This document shows, in pieces, positions 15,594 through 24,252 of a DNA stretch of 40,595 nt (the first letter of the stretch is position 1; every line of letters starts with the position of its first letter). The position numbers and the translations under genes are program-made. This stretch comes from Betaproteobacteria bacterium. GTDB taxonomy: Bacteria; Pseudomonadota; Gammaproteobacteria; Burkholderiales; JAHFQX01. The DNA lies in contig JAHFQX010000025.1 of NCBI GenBank assembly GCA_023259135.1, positions 1 through 40,595 on the forward strand. Direction: 5' to 3'. The notes below the pieces were generated by a model. It was not told the DNA's origin. It saw only the letters and a program-made list of their open reading frames with translations, and searched no databases.

Positions 15594-17366
15594 TCATTGT
15601 AAGTGAGATGGGGGGGGTGTTGGGGCGGTAGGTTTAGGGCCGGCCAACAGAGTGAGCAACTGCTGCATTTCGTCTCGCTCCGGTCCGGTGAGTTCAGCCA
15701 GAGACTTGGCGCGCAACTGGTCGAAACGCTTTCGGGCTCGAGCCTCCCGGAGCCGATCCAGTATGCCCTGCAATTCCGCGGTCCCGTCGAAATCCGCTTC
15801 CCAACTTAATACTGCCGCGGCTTCTTCCTGAAGCAGGGGCTGATGGGGGGTGTCGCGGAAATGGGTAAGCGCCAGGGGAACGAGCACATTGGGGGCCGGC
15901 AGCGGAACTTGATTGGCGACAAAATCCACCAGGCTGGCCACGGCCTCGCCTTCGGCGCCAGCCTGGGCCAGCAGAGCCTTATCCACTTGGAGGGCGGCTT
16001 CAGGGTGGTGGAGCAACACGCGAATCAACTTGCGACAGAGAGAAACGGGGGCCGAGCGTCGGGATCGTGGGACCCGGATTGCTGATCGGACCGTGTTGGA
16101 AGGAAACAGTTCATTCAGCTCCCGGTGGGCCAAGCCGGCCAGTTCCGCAAGGCGCTTTCTCAGGATCAAGCCCAGGACCGGCGCGGTGATTTTGTTCAGC
16201 AATGGCTTGGCTTCGGCCAGCAGCCGAGCCCGGCCTTCCTCGCTGGATAAATCCGTTTTGGCGGCCAAGGCATCCAAGAGAAACGTGCTCAACGGCACCG
16301 TCTCCCAGCGATCTTCGGCCGCGGCTTTTCTCACATAGGTGTCCGGGTCTTCCCCGGGCGGCAGAAACAGGAAACCGACCCGCTTGCTGTCGGTAATCAG
16401 CCCCAGGCTGTTTTCCAAGGCTCGCCAGGCCGCTTTCCGGCCGGCCTCGTCGCCATCGAAGCAGAAAATCACTTCGTCGGTGAGGCGGAACAGGGTTTGA
16501 ACGTGGGTTTCGGTGGTGGCAGTGCCGAGGGTGGCGATGGCGTATTCGACTCCGTGCTGGGCCAGGGCCAGCACGTCCATATAACCCTCCACCACCAGCG
16601 CCCGGCCCGCCTCCCGGATGGCCCGGCGGGCTTGATAGAGCCCGTAGAGTTCTCGCCCTTTGCTGAACACCGGGGTTTCCGGAGAGTTGAGGTACTTGGG
16701 CTCGCCGGAGCCCAAGATACGCCCGCCGAACCCGACCACCGTCCCTTCCCGGTTCAGAATCGGGAACATGATGCGCTCCCGGAATCGGTCGTAGCGGCCG
16801 CCGTTGGTCCCCTCGATCAGAAGGCCGGCTTCAGTCAGGACGGGAACGTTGTACTCGGGAAAGATGCTTTTGAGATTTTGCCAGCCGCCGGGAGCATAGC
16901 CGATGCCGAAACGGGCGGCGATCTCGCCGCTGACGCCTCTGTCTTTGAGATAGCCGATGGCGTCGTCGGCCTTTTTGAGCCGGGAGCGGTAATAATCGGC
17001 GGCTTGGCGCAGCACCGCGAAAATGTCCGCGGCCGCCTTGCGGCTTGCGGGGATGTCGGCATGGGCCGGATGCGACTCCTCGGGAACGCTCAGGCCGACC
17101 CCGGCGGCAAGCTCCCGAACGCTTTCCACAAAGTTAGCGCCGGAATACTCCATCAAAAATCGAATAGCATCTCCATGGGCTCCGCAGCCGAAACAATGAT
17201 AAAACTGCTTGGCCGAGCTCACGGTGAAGGAGGGAGTTTTTTCGACATGGAAGGGGCAGCGAGCGACATAATTCGCCCCGGCGCGCTTGAGAGGCACGTG
17301 GCGATCCACTACTGCGACGATGTCCACGCGGCCGAGCAATTCTTGGAGAAAAGCGGGGGAAATCAC
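15594..17366 (-). CDS. dnaG: DNA primase
   Basis: This 590-residue primase makes RNA primers for chromosome replication. It shows an N-terminal CHC2 zinc finger (Cys37, His40, Cys58, Cys61), the RNA-polymerase-like core and a Toprim domain (EGYMDVLALAQHG, then FCFDGDEAGRKAA), followed by a C-terminal DnaB-binding region with a Pro/Thr-rich tail. I start it at GTG 17366: this matches the family N-terminus (ISPAFLQELLGRVDIV) and has GAGGAGG about 10 nt upstream. Readings that begin further upstream run over yqeY and are not credible. E. coli DnaG is 581 residues, so the length is normal. Confidence 0.96.
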   Translation of the reverse strand: MISPAFLQELLGRVDIVAVVDRHVPLKRAGANYVARCPFHVEKTPSFTVSSAKQFYHCFGCGAHGDAIRFLMEYSGANFVESVRELAAGVGLSVPEESHPAHADIPASRKAAADIFAVLRQAADYYRSRLKKADDAIGYLKDRGVSGEIAARFGIGYAPGGWQNLKSIFPEYNVPVLTEAGLLIEGTNGGRYDRFRERIMFPILNREGTVVGFGGRILGSGEPKYLNSPETPVFSKGRELYGLYQARRAIREAGRALVVEGYMDVLALAQHGVEYAIATLGTATTETHVQTLFRLTDEVIFCFDGDEAGRKAAWRALENSLGLITDSKRVGFLFLPPGEDPDTYVRKAAAEDRWETVPLSTFLLDALAAKTDLSSEEGRARLLAEAKPLLNKITAPVLGLILRKRLAELAGLAHRELNELFPSNTVRSAIRVPRSRRSAPVSLCRKLIRVLLHHPEAALQVDKALLAQAGAEGEAVASLVDFVANQVPLPAPNVLVPLALTHFRDTPHQPLLQEEAAAVLSWEADFDGTAELQGILDRLREARARKRFDQLRAKSLAELTGPERDEMQQLLTLLAGPKPTAPTPPPSHLQ

Positions 17367-17421
17367 GGCGCTGCCTGGCCTCCTCGAGAAAAACCGCCCG
17401 GGGCCCGTCCCCCAGAAAACT

Positions 17422-17868
17422 TTAATTGCCGAGTCGGGACTTGACCTGGGCGGACACTTGGGCAAGATCGGCCCGTCCGGCCAACTGGGGCTTGAGCACG
17501 GCCATGACCTTGCCCATGTCCTTCGGGCCGGCGGCCCCGGCGGACCGGATGGCGCGGTCCACGGCCTCGGCAATTTCGGCGGCCGACAAGGCTGGAGGCA
17601 AATAGGCCTGGAGTACGCCGATCTCAAATTTCTCTCCTTCCGCCAAGTCGTTGCGCCCGGCGGATTCAAACTGAGCCGCCGCATCGCGGCGCTGCTTGAG
17701 GAGTTTGTCGACGACGGCCAGCACCTGGGGGTCGTCGAGAGTCGTGCGCTCGTCCACTTCCCGCTGCTGGATGGCGGCCAACAGCAGGCGCAAAGCCGAC
17801 AGCCTGCGCGCATCCTTGGCGCGCAGGGCGGCTTTCATGTCATCGCTGAGGCGGCTCTTGAGGCTCAA
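17422..17868 (-). CDS. yqeY: GatB/YqeY domain protein
   Basis: This 148-residue, mostly helical protein matches the GatB/YqeY family throughout: MSLKSRLSDDMKAALRAKD at the start, LRLLLAAIQQREVDER, a central FEIGVLQAYLPPALS hinge and MGKVMAVLKPQLAGRAD near the end. The domain is related to the tRNA-binding tail of the amidotransferase subunit GatB. The free-standing protein is widespread between rpsU and dnaG, but its function is not settled. It starts 7 nt after the rpsU stop. Confidence 0.95.
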   Translation of the reverse strand: MSLKSRLSDDMKAALRAKDARRLSALRLLLAAIQQREVDERTTLDDPQVLAVVDKLLKQRRDAAAQFESAGRNDLAEGEKFEIGVLQAYLPPALSAAEIAEAVDRAIRSAGAAGPKDMGKVMAVLKPQLAGRADLAQVSAQVKSRLGN

Positions 17869-17875
17869 GCGACGC

Positions 17876-18088
17876 TCAATACAGGCGAGGGGGCAGTGCC
17901 TGGCTGCGCAGGCGCTTGTGGTGGCGCTTGACGGCAGCGGCCAATTTGCGCTTGCGCGTCGTGGTGGGTTTTTCGTAGAATTCGCGGGCCCGCAGTTCGG
18001 TCAGCAGCCCAGTCTTTTCCACGGTCCGCTTGAAGCGGCGCAAGGCCACTTCGAAGGGTTCGTTCTCTTTGATTTTGACGTTCGGCAT
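17876..18088 (-). CDS. rpsU: 30S ribosomal protein bS21
   Basis: This 70-residue basic protein is the standard S21 length and sequence ([42 protein letters not shown]). It is a late-assembling small-subunit protein near the anti-Shine-Dalgarno region. It is the first gene of the macromolecular-synthesis cluster. AAGGA lies about 6 nt before the ATG, and a strong promoter lies at 18129-18156. The leader contains a short GCGGT/ACCGC hairpin. Confidence 0.97.
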   Translation of the reverse strand: MPNVKIKENEPFEVALRRFKRTVEKTGLLTELRAREFYEKPTTTRKRKLAAAVKRHHKRLRSQALPPRLY

Positions 18089-18128
18089 CGTTTTCCTTCA
18101 CTGTTGCAATAGTGCGGTGGAACCGCCA

Positions 18129-18156
18129 AGTATATCCCAAAAGCCTTTCCTTTCAA
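18129..18156 (-). promoter_or_regulatory. Sigma70 promoter of rpsU-yqeY-dnaG-rpoD
   Basis: On the minus strand TTGAAA (18151-18156) and TATACT (18129-18134) are separated by 16 nt, each a near-consensus match. Transcription should start near 18122, about 35 nt before rpsU. The promoter sits within the 75-nt gap to the divergent tsaD gene. Confidence 0.75.
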
Positions 18157-18163
18157 AACGTAA

Positions 18164-19180
18164 ATGTTGATCCTGGGTATCGAGTCTTCCTGTGACGACA
18201 CCGGGGTGGCGTTTTATGACTCCGGCCGGGGACTGCTGGGCCATCGAGTCCATACCCAGTCCGATATCCATGCCGATTACGGCGGGGTGGTGCCGGAACT
18301 GGCGTCTCGGGATCATGTCCGGCGCCTGCTGCCATTGATCCGGGATTTGAGCCAGGCGTGCGGGGTCGGCTTGTCCGACCTGGACGGGATTGCCTATACC
18401 CAAGGTCCGGGATTGGCCGGAGCCTTGCTGGTGGGGGCCGCCACGGCTGTCGGCTTGAGCCGCGCCCTGGAAATTCCGGTGATGGGGGTGCATCACCTGG
18501 AGGGACACTTGCTCTCCCCCCTGCTGTCGGATCCGGCTCCGGGGTTTCCCTTTATTGCCCTGCTGGTATCTGGAGGACACACTCAGTTGATGGAAGTGGC
18601 CGGAGTCGGGTGTTACACCTTGCTGGGGGAAACGGTGGATGACGCCGCCGGGGAGGCTTTCGACAAGACCGCCCAATTGCTGGGGCTCGGTTATCCCGGC
18701 GGGGCAGCCCTGGCCGCCCTGGCTCAAGACGGCGACCCAGAACGTTTTCCTTTGCCCCGCCCGATGCTGGATAGTCCCGACCTCAATTTCAGCTTCAGCG
18801 GACTGAAGACCGCCGTGCGGCTGCTAATCCGGCAACGAGGAGAGGCTGATCGCCCCGATATCGCCGCCGCTTTCCAAGAAGCGGTGGCGGAGGTGTTGGC
18901 AGCCAAAGCGTCGCGCGCTTGGCGAGAAACGGGACATCGGCGGTTTGTGGTGGCGGGCGGAGTGGGCGCTAACCATCGCTTGCGGGAGCGGCTTTCCCAT
19001 GCCGCGGACCGGGAAGGCGTGCAGGTTTACTATCCGCCGCCGCAATTCTGCACCGATAACGGCGCCATGATCGCCTTAGCCGGCGCGCTGCGGCTGGAAC
19101 GGCAAAAGGCGGACGCGGCGGCGACCATAGGCGGAAGCTTTACGGTGCGGCCCCGCTGGCCTTTGGAGGAGCTGCGGTAG
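18164..19180 (+). CDS. tsaD: tRNA N6-threonylcarbamoyladenosine (t6A) transferase subunit TsaD
   Basis: This 338-residue ASKHA-fold enzyme transfers threonylcarbamoyl to A37 of tRNAs that read ANN codons, together with TsaB and TsaE. It has the family opening [14 protein letters not shown], metal ligands His111 and His115 in VHHLEGH, the phosphate motif SGGHTQL and the C-terminal CTDNGAMIA. Its length is normal. It diverges from rpsU, as in many gammaproteobacteria. Its stop lies only 3 nt from the stop of the convergent plsY gene. Confidence 0.97.
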   Translation: MLILGIESSCDDTGVAFYDSGRGLLGHRVHTQSDIHADYGGVVPELASRDHVRRLLPLIRDLSQACGVGLSDLDGIAYTQGPGLAGALLVGAATAVGLSRALEIPVMGVHHLEGHLLSPLLSDPAPGFPFIALLVSGGHTQLMEVAGVGCYTLLGETVDDAAGEAFDKTAQLLGLGYPGGAALAALAQDGDPERFPLPRPMLDSPDLNFSFSGLKTAVRLLIRQRGEADRPDIAAAFQEAVAEVLAAKASRAWRETGHRRFVVAGGVGANHRLRERLSHAADREGVQVYYPPPQFCTDNGAMIALAGALRLERQKADAAATIGGSFTVRPRWPLEELR

Positions 19181-19183
19181 GAA

Positions 19184-19804
19184 TCAAGTGGGCGGGGGAA
19201 TAGGCGGCTTCTTGCCGATGCCGCTTTCCGTGCCGGCCAGCAACTGGCGAATGTTGCCGCGGTGACGCCATACCAGCAGGGCCGAGATGCCCCATATCGT
19301 CAGGGCCCAGAGCTGGGTTTCCCAGAGGAGCGCCGAGCCGATGGCCGCCGCGGCGGTGGCGCCTAGGGCCGCCAGGGAAGACAGGCGGGACACGGCGAAT
19401 ATCGTGACCCACACCACCAGCACTCCCAGTCCCAGCAGCCCGTTCATGGCCAGCAATACTCCCAGGGCGGTGGCCACCCCCTTCCCGCCGCGGAACCGGA
19501 AAAACACCGGATACAGGTGGCCCAGGAATACCGCGGTAGCGGTGACGGCCACCCGGACCTCAATCTCTCCCAGGGGGGCATCCCAGTGGCGGGCCACCTC
19601 CACCGCCAGCCATCCTTTGGCGCAATCTCCCAGCAGAGTCAGCGCCGCCGCGGTTTTATTGCCACCGCGCAGCACATTGGTGGCGCCAGGATTCCCCGAT
19701 CCGTAGCCCCGAGGGTCTTGCAATCCCATGCAGCGACTGGTGATCACGGCAAAGGAAACCGATCCCAGGAGATAGGCCATGATGGCGAAAACGGTATTTT
19801 CCAA
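19184..19804 (-). CDS. plsY: Glycerol-3-phosphate acyltransferase PlsY
   Basis: This 206-residue inner-membrane protein transfers an acyl group from acyl-phosphate to glycerol-3-phosphate, the first step of phospholipid synthesis. The family motifs are present in several membrane helices: [24 protein letters not shown] and [11 protein letters not shown], with the Gly-rich loops facing the cytoplasm. The apparent start is TTG at 19804 (GAA-AAT-ACC follows). An ATG eight codons inside (near 19780) is possible but would trim the first helix. It is convergent with tsaD, a common neighbour. Confidence 0.93.
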   Translation of the reverse strand: MENTVFAIMAYLLGSVSFAVITSRCMGLQDPRGYGSGNPGATNVLRGGNKTAAALTLLGDCAKGWLAVEVARHWDAPLGEIEVRVAVTATAVFLGHLYPVFFRFRGGKGVATALGVLLAMNGLLGLGVLVVWVTIFAVSRLSSLAALGATAAAAIGSALLWETQLWALTIWGISALLVWRHRGNIRQLLAGTESGIGKKPPIPPPT

Positions 19805-19864
19805 AAGTGATGGGCCAGTAGTTTGGGTTTGGATTATTGAGGATTAGAGGAGTAGGTGACACAC

Positions 19865-19901
19865 AAAACGGACCGTTCGCCCGCCGAAGGGCAACGGTCC
19901 G
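19865..19901 (-). terminator. Rho-independent terminator after the CbiB-like gene
   Basis: A near-perfect inverted repeat (CGGACCGTT, 19869-19877, with AACGGTCCG, 19893-19901), extended by four GCCC/GGGC pairs past one bulged base, runs on the minus strand into TTTTGTGTGT. It starts 16 nt after the stop at 19917 and separates that unit from plsY. Confidence 0.85.
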
Positions 19902-19916
19902 ATTCTCACCGGGGGC

Positions 19917-20843
19917 TTACCCGATCCAGCTGGCTACCGTTACCAATCCGATCAGCATCAGCCACAGCACCACCGCACGCCAGATCAGGCCCACCGCGCT
20001 TTGCAGGCAAGCCGGATCGGCTTCTTCTCCCATGCCCAGTTCGGGGCGGGCGCGGATCGTGCCATATTGGCGCAACGGCCCGCCCAGCTTCACTCCCAGC
20101 GCCCCGGCCCCGCTGGACAGCAGGATCCCCTGGTCCAGCGGGTTCCAGGTCGTCGCCTGAGAGCGCCAGCAATAAATCGCATCCTCGAAGTTGCCGACGA
20201 TGGCGAAAACGATGGCGGTCAGGCGCACGGGAGCCCAATCCATCCATTGAAACGCCTGGGCGGCGAAATCGCCGAAAAGATCCGGTTGCGCCTCGGCGGC
20301 CCGGGTTCCCCACTTGTTGTTCAGCATCGTCGCCAACCGATACAGGACCGCCCCGAGGGGGCCGGGAAGCAGCAGAAACCAGACGATGACGCCGAACACG
20401 TGCCGGTGGGAGCCCAACAAGCCCTCCTCGATGGCCAGCCGCGAAACTTCGCCTTCATCCAGCTCGGAGAGCGTTTCGCCGCGCCATCGGGACAGGGCGG
20501 CCCGGGCCTGGGGTAAGTCGCCGGCCCCGAGGGCTTCGAAGATGGCGGTGAAAGCGTGGCTGAATTGCCTGAATCCCATGGTCAGATAAAGCGCCGCCAC
20601 GTTGCAGGCCCACCCCAGGATCGGGTTGATCCAATACAGCAAGGCATAGACCGCGCCCACCGCCGCCAATACCGGGAGCACCACGACGCACCAGGCGATG
20701 ATGCCGTGATGGCGTTCGCCGGCGTCGAACCGGCGCTGGATAGCGTTAGCGTAGCGAATAAGCCAGCGCCATAGCGGGTTGCGGTTGTCGAGGGGCCGGA
20801 TTTGCTCGAGAGCCAGCGCGGCGATGAGGGAAAGCAGCGACAC
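19917..20843 (-). CDS. CobD/CbiB-family membrane protein
   Basis: This 308-residue multi-pass inner-membrane protein belongs to the CobD/CbiB (AmpE-related) family. Markers are the start SLLSLIAALALEQIRPL, the conserved ARAALSRWRGETLSELDEGEVSRLAIEEGLLGSHRH block and FVLLLPGP-like WFLLLPGPLGAVLYR. Classical CbiB attaches aminopropanol to cobyric acid, but stand-alone relatives in beta- and gammaproteobacteria lie away from cobalamin genes, as here, and their role is unclear. The start is GTG at 20843 with GAGG six bases upstream. It follows the patatin gene by 32 nt on the same strand. Confidence 0.82.
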   Translation of the reverse strand: MSLLSLIAALALEQIRPLDNRNPLWRWLIRYANAIQRRFDAGERHHGIIAWCVVVLPVLAAVGAVYALLYWINPILGWACNVAALYLTMGFRQFSHAFTAIFEALGAGDLPQARAALSRWRGETLSELDEGEVSRLAIEEGLLGSHRHVFGVIVWFLLLPGPLGAVLYRLATMLNNKWGTRAAEAQPDLFGDFAAQAFQWMDWAPVRLTAIVFAIVGNFEDAIYCWRSQATTWNPLDQGILLSSGAGALGVKLGGPLRQYGTIRARPELGMGEEADPACLQSAVGLIWRAVVLWLMLIGLVTVASWIG

Positions 20844-20875
20844 CGAAGCCTCGGGAAGTGAAGGAAGCCGATATT

Positions 20876-22147
20876 CTACGCGGATCGGGAGCCGGACGGC
20901 ATGTCGGCAAAATCGCCCCGGGAGGAAGGGACGTTTTCCGGAGACACCCGCAGGAACGCCGCGATCTCGTCCCGTCGCGCCAAGGCATCCCGGCGGCCCA
21001 GCCGGATCAAGGCTCGGCAATAAGCGCGCTCGAACAATAGATAGCTGGCCAGCGCCGAGCCGCTGCGGGCCGTGGCGCCGATGCCCCGCATCAGGTAGCG
21101 GATCGGCCGGGGCAGGTCTTCCACGTGCCGGGCGGCAATTTCTTCCAAGGGGGAACTGGGGGAGATCACCAGGCATTCGATGGGCCGCAAGGCGAGGCCC
21201 GTTTCGCGCATGGTTTCCGGAGGAATCAGGGCGGAGGTGACGTTGATGCGTTGCAGCCGTTCCAAATCCACTTCCAGATTGTCCAGAAAGATACCGTTCA
21301 GCGCATGCCCGGCGATTTGCGCGAGGGACGGATATTCGGCCGGCGGCGCCCGTTCCGGCGAGTTGTCCGCCTTGCGCCCGACCGAGATGACCAGCAGCCG
21401 GTCGGCCCCCAGATGCAGGGCGGGACTCAAGGGGGCGATCTGGCGCATGGAACCGTCGCCGAAATATTCCCGGTGAATCTTGACCGCCGGAAAAAAGAAA
21501 GGTATCGCCGCGGAAGCCATCAGATAAGGGGTGCAAATGCGGGTCGCCACCCCCAGGCGGCGGGCCCGCCGCCAAGGTTTCAAGGAGGGTGCCGCCTGGA
21601 AGAAGGAAACCGACTCTCCCGAAGTGTAGCCGGACGCCGTGACGCTCAGCGCCCGCAGGTCGCCGGCGCCGATGGCTCGCTCGATGGCGCCGAAATCCAA
21701 AGCGCTTTCCAAGAGCCTTTGGAGGGGAGCGTTGTCCAATAGCGAAGCCGGATTGTGCCTGCCGAGCCCCATGGCCATCATCGCCAGCAGCCACTTGGCG
21801 CCGCTAAGCGCTACTCCGAAGGGGTCGGAGCGATAGACTTGATGAGTGCGAAAGTTGCGCCAGACCGCCAGCAGCCGCCCGACCCCTTGCCGAAAATCGC
21901 CGGCATGGGCCGCCAACACCGTCGCGTTGATGGCTCCCGCCGAGGTGCCGCATACGATGGGGAACGGGGTGGGGGTTTGGGGTGCCGTCAGGGCGGCGAT
22001 GACTTGCAGCACGCCGACCTGGTAGGCGGCCCGGGCCCCGCCCCCCGACAGCACCAAGCCCGCCGGCCCGGGCGGGGGCGCTCCGGCTAGCGGATGGGCG
22101 TAGAATCGGGGCGATTGTGCCACGGCCCAGGAAGTGTTATGCTGCAA
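20876..22147 (-). CDS. Patatin-like phospholipase (RssA-type)
   Basis: This 423-residue lipid acyl hydrolase of the patatin fold has an oxyanion loop GGGARAAYQVG at 35-45, the nucleophile Ser69 in GTSAG and the catalytic Asp231 in DGS, so the Ser-Asp dyad is intact. No signal peptide is visible. The N-terminal 25 residues are Pro/Ala-rich, and the C-terminal 90 residues carry a helical, Arg-rich region that may contact membranes. Bacterial relatives hydrolyse phospholipids or other acyl esters; the substrate here is unknown. It probably forms a two-gene unit with the CbiB-like gene. Confidence 0.9.
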   Translation of the reverse strand: MQHNTSWAVAQSPRFYAHPLAGAPPPGPAGLVLSGGGARAAYQVGVLQVIAALTAPQTPTPFPIVCGTSAGAINATVLAAHAGDFRQGVGRLLAVWRNFRTHQVYRSDPFGVALSGAKWLLAMMAMGLGRHNPASLLDNAPLQRLLESALDFGAIERAIGAGDLRALSVTASGYTSGESVSFFQAAPSLKPWRRARRLGVATRICTPYLMASAAIPFFFPAVKIHREYFGDGSMRQIAPLSPALHLGADRLLVISVGRKADNSPERAPPAEYPSLAQIAGHALNGIFLDNLEVDLERLQRINVTSALIPPETMRETGLALRPIECLVISPSSPLEEIAARHVEDLPRPIRYLMRGIGATARSGSALASYLLFERAYCRALIRLGRRDALARRDEIAAFLRVSPENVPSSRGDFADMPSGSRSA

Positions 22148-22250
22148 CGCAACATTTTGCGGCGACGGGGGTCGAATGCTGGAATTGCAGAGTTTTAACG
22201 TAGCCCATCGAAAAAGTATACCGTGCCGTCCTTAATAAAGAGGCGTCAAC

Positions 22251-22760
22251 ATGTCCCATCACATCGTGCGCCGTCTGACGGCGCTGGCCAGAAACGGGGT
22301 ATTGACCCATTTTTTATCCTTGTCCGCCCAGGATATCTGGATGCGCTTCGGTCATGCCATTCAAGAGTCGGTTTTGAGGAATTACGTGTCGACAATGGAT
22401 TTCGACGCCGATGCCGTGTTCGGGGTGTATGACGGCGGTCTGGTGCCGGTGGGGGTGGCCCACATGGCCATTGCCGGGGATAGCGCCGAGGTGGGCTTGA
22501 GCGTGTTGGCGCGGGCCCGCAAGCAGGGAATCGGAGCGGCGATGCTGGAACAGGCGATCCGTCACGGCAAGTCTTTGGGCCTCAAGAAGATCACCGTGCT
22601 ATGCCTCCAGGAAAACAGCGGGATGCGCCGGCTGGCGGAAAAATTTTTCATGGAGACCACTTCCGAGGGCCGGGAAGTCGAGGCGGATCTGGAGTTGCTC
22701 CAATCTCCTTCGGATGCCGCCGGCCAACCCAGTCCGGGGACTGTGCCGCCTGTGCCCTGA
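22251..22760 (+). CDS. GNAT-family N-acetyltransferase
   Basis: This 169-residue protein has a single GNAT domain. The beta4 strand (AEVGLSVLARARKQGIGAAMLEQAI) contains the RKQGIG acetyl-CoA pyrophosphate loop, and a following helix and strand (LGLKKITVLCLQENSGMRRLAEK) complete the fold. The substrate is unknown. AGAGG lies about 8 nt before the ATG. A possible weak promoter (TTTAAC at 22194, TATACC at 22217) lies in the 103-nt gap after the divergent patatin gene. The tail after residue 150 is Pro/Ser-rich and disordered. Confidence 0.85.
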   Translation: MSHHIVRRLTALARNGVLTHFLSLSAQDIWMRFGHAIQESVLRNYVSTMDFDADAVFGVYDGGLVPVGVAHMAIAGDSAEVGLSVLARARKQGIGAAMLEQAIRHGKSLGLKKITVLCLQENSGMRRLAEKFFMETTSEGREVEADLELLQSPSDAAGQPSPGTVPPVP

Positions 22761-22784
22761 GCCCATCGGCTGCGCTTGAGGCAT

Positions 22785-24149
22785 TCAGCCCAGCAGCGGT
22801 TTTGCCAAGAGGAGCAGCATGCCCAGCAAGCCGCAACCGGCGATGACCGGGATGACGCCGACCCGATAGCGAAACAGCGCGACCGCCGCTCCCAAGCCGA
22901 GCACCGCCGCCGCCCACTCGAAGGATCCGCCGAAGCCGGCGGGCCAGAGCACATGGTAGGCGAAGAATACCGCCAGATTGACGATGACGCCGACCACCGC
23001 GGCGGTGATGCCGGTAAGTGGCGCGGTAAATTTCAGCTTGCCATGGGTCGCTTCCACCAGCGGGCCGCCCAATTGGATGAAGATGAAAGAGGGCAAAAAG
23101 GTAAAGAAGGCGACCACCGCGGCTGCCGTCGCGCCGGCCAAGAACAGGGAATCGGCGCCGAACAGCGCCTGGTTCCAGCCTCCGACGAAACCCACGAAAG
23201 CCACCACGATGATGAGCGGTCCGGGCGTCGTTTCCCCGAGAGCCAGGCCGTCCATCATCTGCTGGACCGACAGCCACTGATAATGCTCCACGGCGCCCTG
23301 GAATACGTAAGGCAGCACCGCGTAGGCGCCACCGAAAGTCAGCAGCGCCACCTTGGTGAAAAACCATCCCATTTGGACGAGGGCGCCGTCCCAGCCGTGG
23401 ACGCCGGCCAACGCCGCCAGCGCGGCGCTCCATAGCCCCAGGCCGACCATCAGCACGCGCCCGCAGCGGCCCCAGGCAAACAGCGCATGGGCCGGGGTCG
23501 GCGTGTAGTCGTCGATCAGAGCGGGGCCGAAGCGCTGGCCGGCTGCCTGGTGGCCTCCTCCAAGCTGAAATTGCTCCGGAGCGACGCGCCCGCCGAGGTA
23601 CCCGATCACTCCCGCCCCCAGCACGATGACCGGAAAGGGGACGTCAAAAGCGAAAATAGCCAGGAAGGCCACCGCCGCAAGCGACCAAAGCCAGCGGTTC
23701 CTCAGGGCTCGGGAGCCGATGCGATAGGCGGCGAAGATTACGATGGCGGTCACCGCGGGCTTGATGCCATAGAGGATGCCCAAGACCGCCGGAACGCCGC
23801 CGAAGGCCATGTAAATCCACGTCAGGCCGATGAGGATGAGCAGCGACGGCAGGACAAATAGGCCGCCGGCGACGAGACCCCCCGGGGTCCGGTGCATCAG
23901 CCAGCCGATGTAGGTAGCCAACTGCTGGGCTTCCGGCCCCGGCAGCGCCATGCAGTAGTTGAGGGCATGCAGAAAGCGCCGCTCGGAAATCCAGCGCTTC
24001 TTTTCCACCAGATCGGCATGCATGAGGGCGATCTGCCCGGCCGGACCACCGAAGCTGATGAAGCCGAGCTTGAGCCAGTAGCGGAACGCTTCCGGGAAAG
24101 AAGGGGGCGAAGGGGGGGCGAGCTCGTCGGGAGTGGGCGGGACGCTCAT
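22785..24149 (-). CDS. chrA: Chromate transporter ChrA (long-chain, two CHR domains)
   Basis: This protein of about 454 residues has two homologous CHR halves of several membrane helices each. The halves are marked by FISFGGPAGQIALMH and MALPGPEAQQLATYIG in the first, and LLTFGGAYAVLPYV and LALGETTPGPLIIVVAF in the second. ChrA exports chromate across the inner membrane using the proton-motive force. The start is set at ATG 24149 (SVPPTPDEL); an in-frame ATG at 24212 would add 21 residues, and neither has a convincing ribosome site. No chrB-type regulator is adjacent. It is convergent with the GNAT gene, leaving a 24-nt gap. Confidence 0.93.
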   Translation of the reverse strand: MSVPPTPDELAPPSPPSFPEAFRYWLKLGFISFGGPAGQIALMHADLVEKKRWISERRFLHALNYCMALPGPEAQQLATYIGWLMHRTPGGLVAGGLFVLPSLLILIGLTWIYMAFGGVPAVLGILYGIKPAVTAIVIFAAYRIGSRALRNRWLWSLAAVAFLAIFAFDVPFPVIVLGAGVIGYLGGRVAPEQFQLGGGHQAAGQRFGPALIDDYTPTPAHALFAWGRCGRVLMVGLGLWSAALAALAGVHGWDGALVQMGWFFTKVALLTFGGAYAVLPYVFQGAVEHYQWLSVQQMMDGLALGETTPGPLIIVVAFVGFVGGWNQALFGADSLFLAGATAAAVVAFFTFLPSFIFIQLGGPLVEATHGKLKFTAPLTGITAAVVGVIVNLAVFFAYHVLWPAGFGGSFEWAAAVLGLGAAVALFRYRVGVIPVIAGCGLLGMLLLLAKPLLG

Positions 24150-24252
24150 TGACGGTCGAAACAATCTGGTTGTCGCAGCGGCGTTCCGGTAGTCTACGAT
24201 ACATCCTTGCATCCGGGATTATTTTCCAAAACGCTTCGCATAGGACATGCCA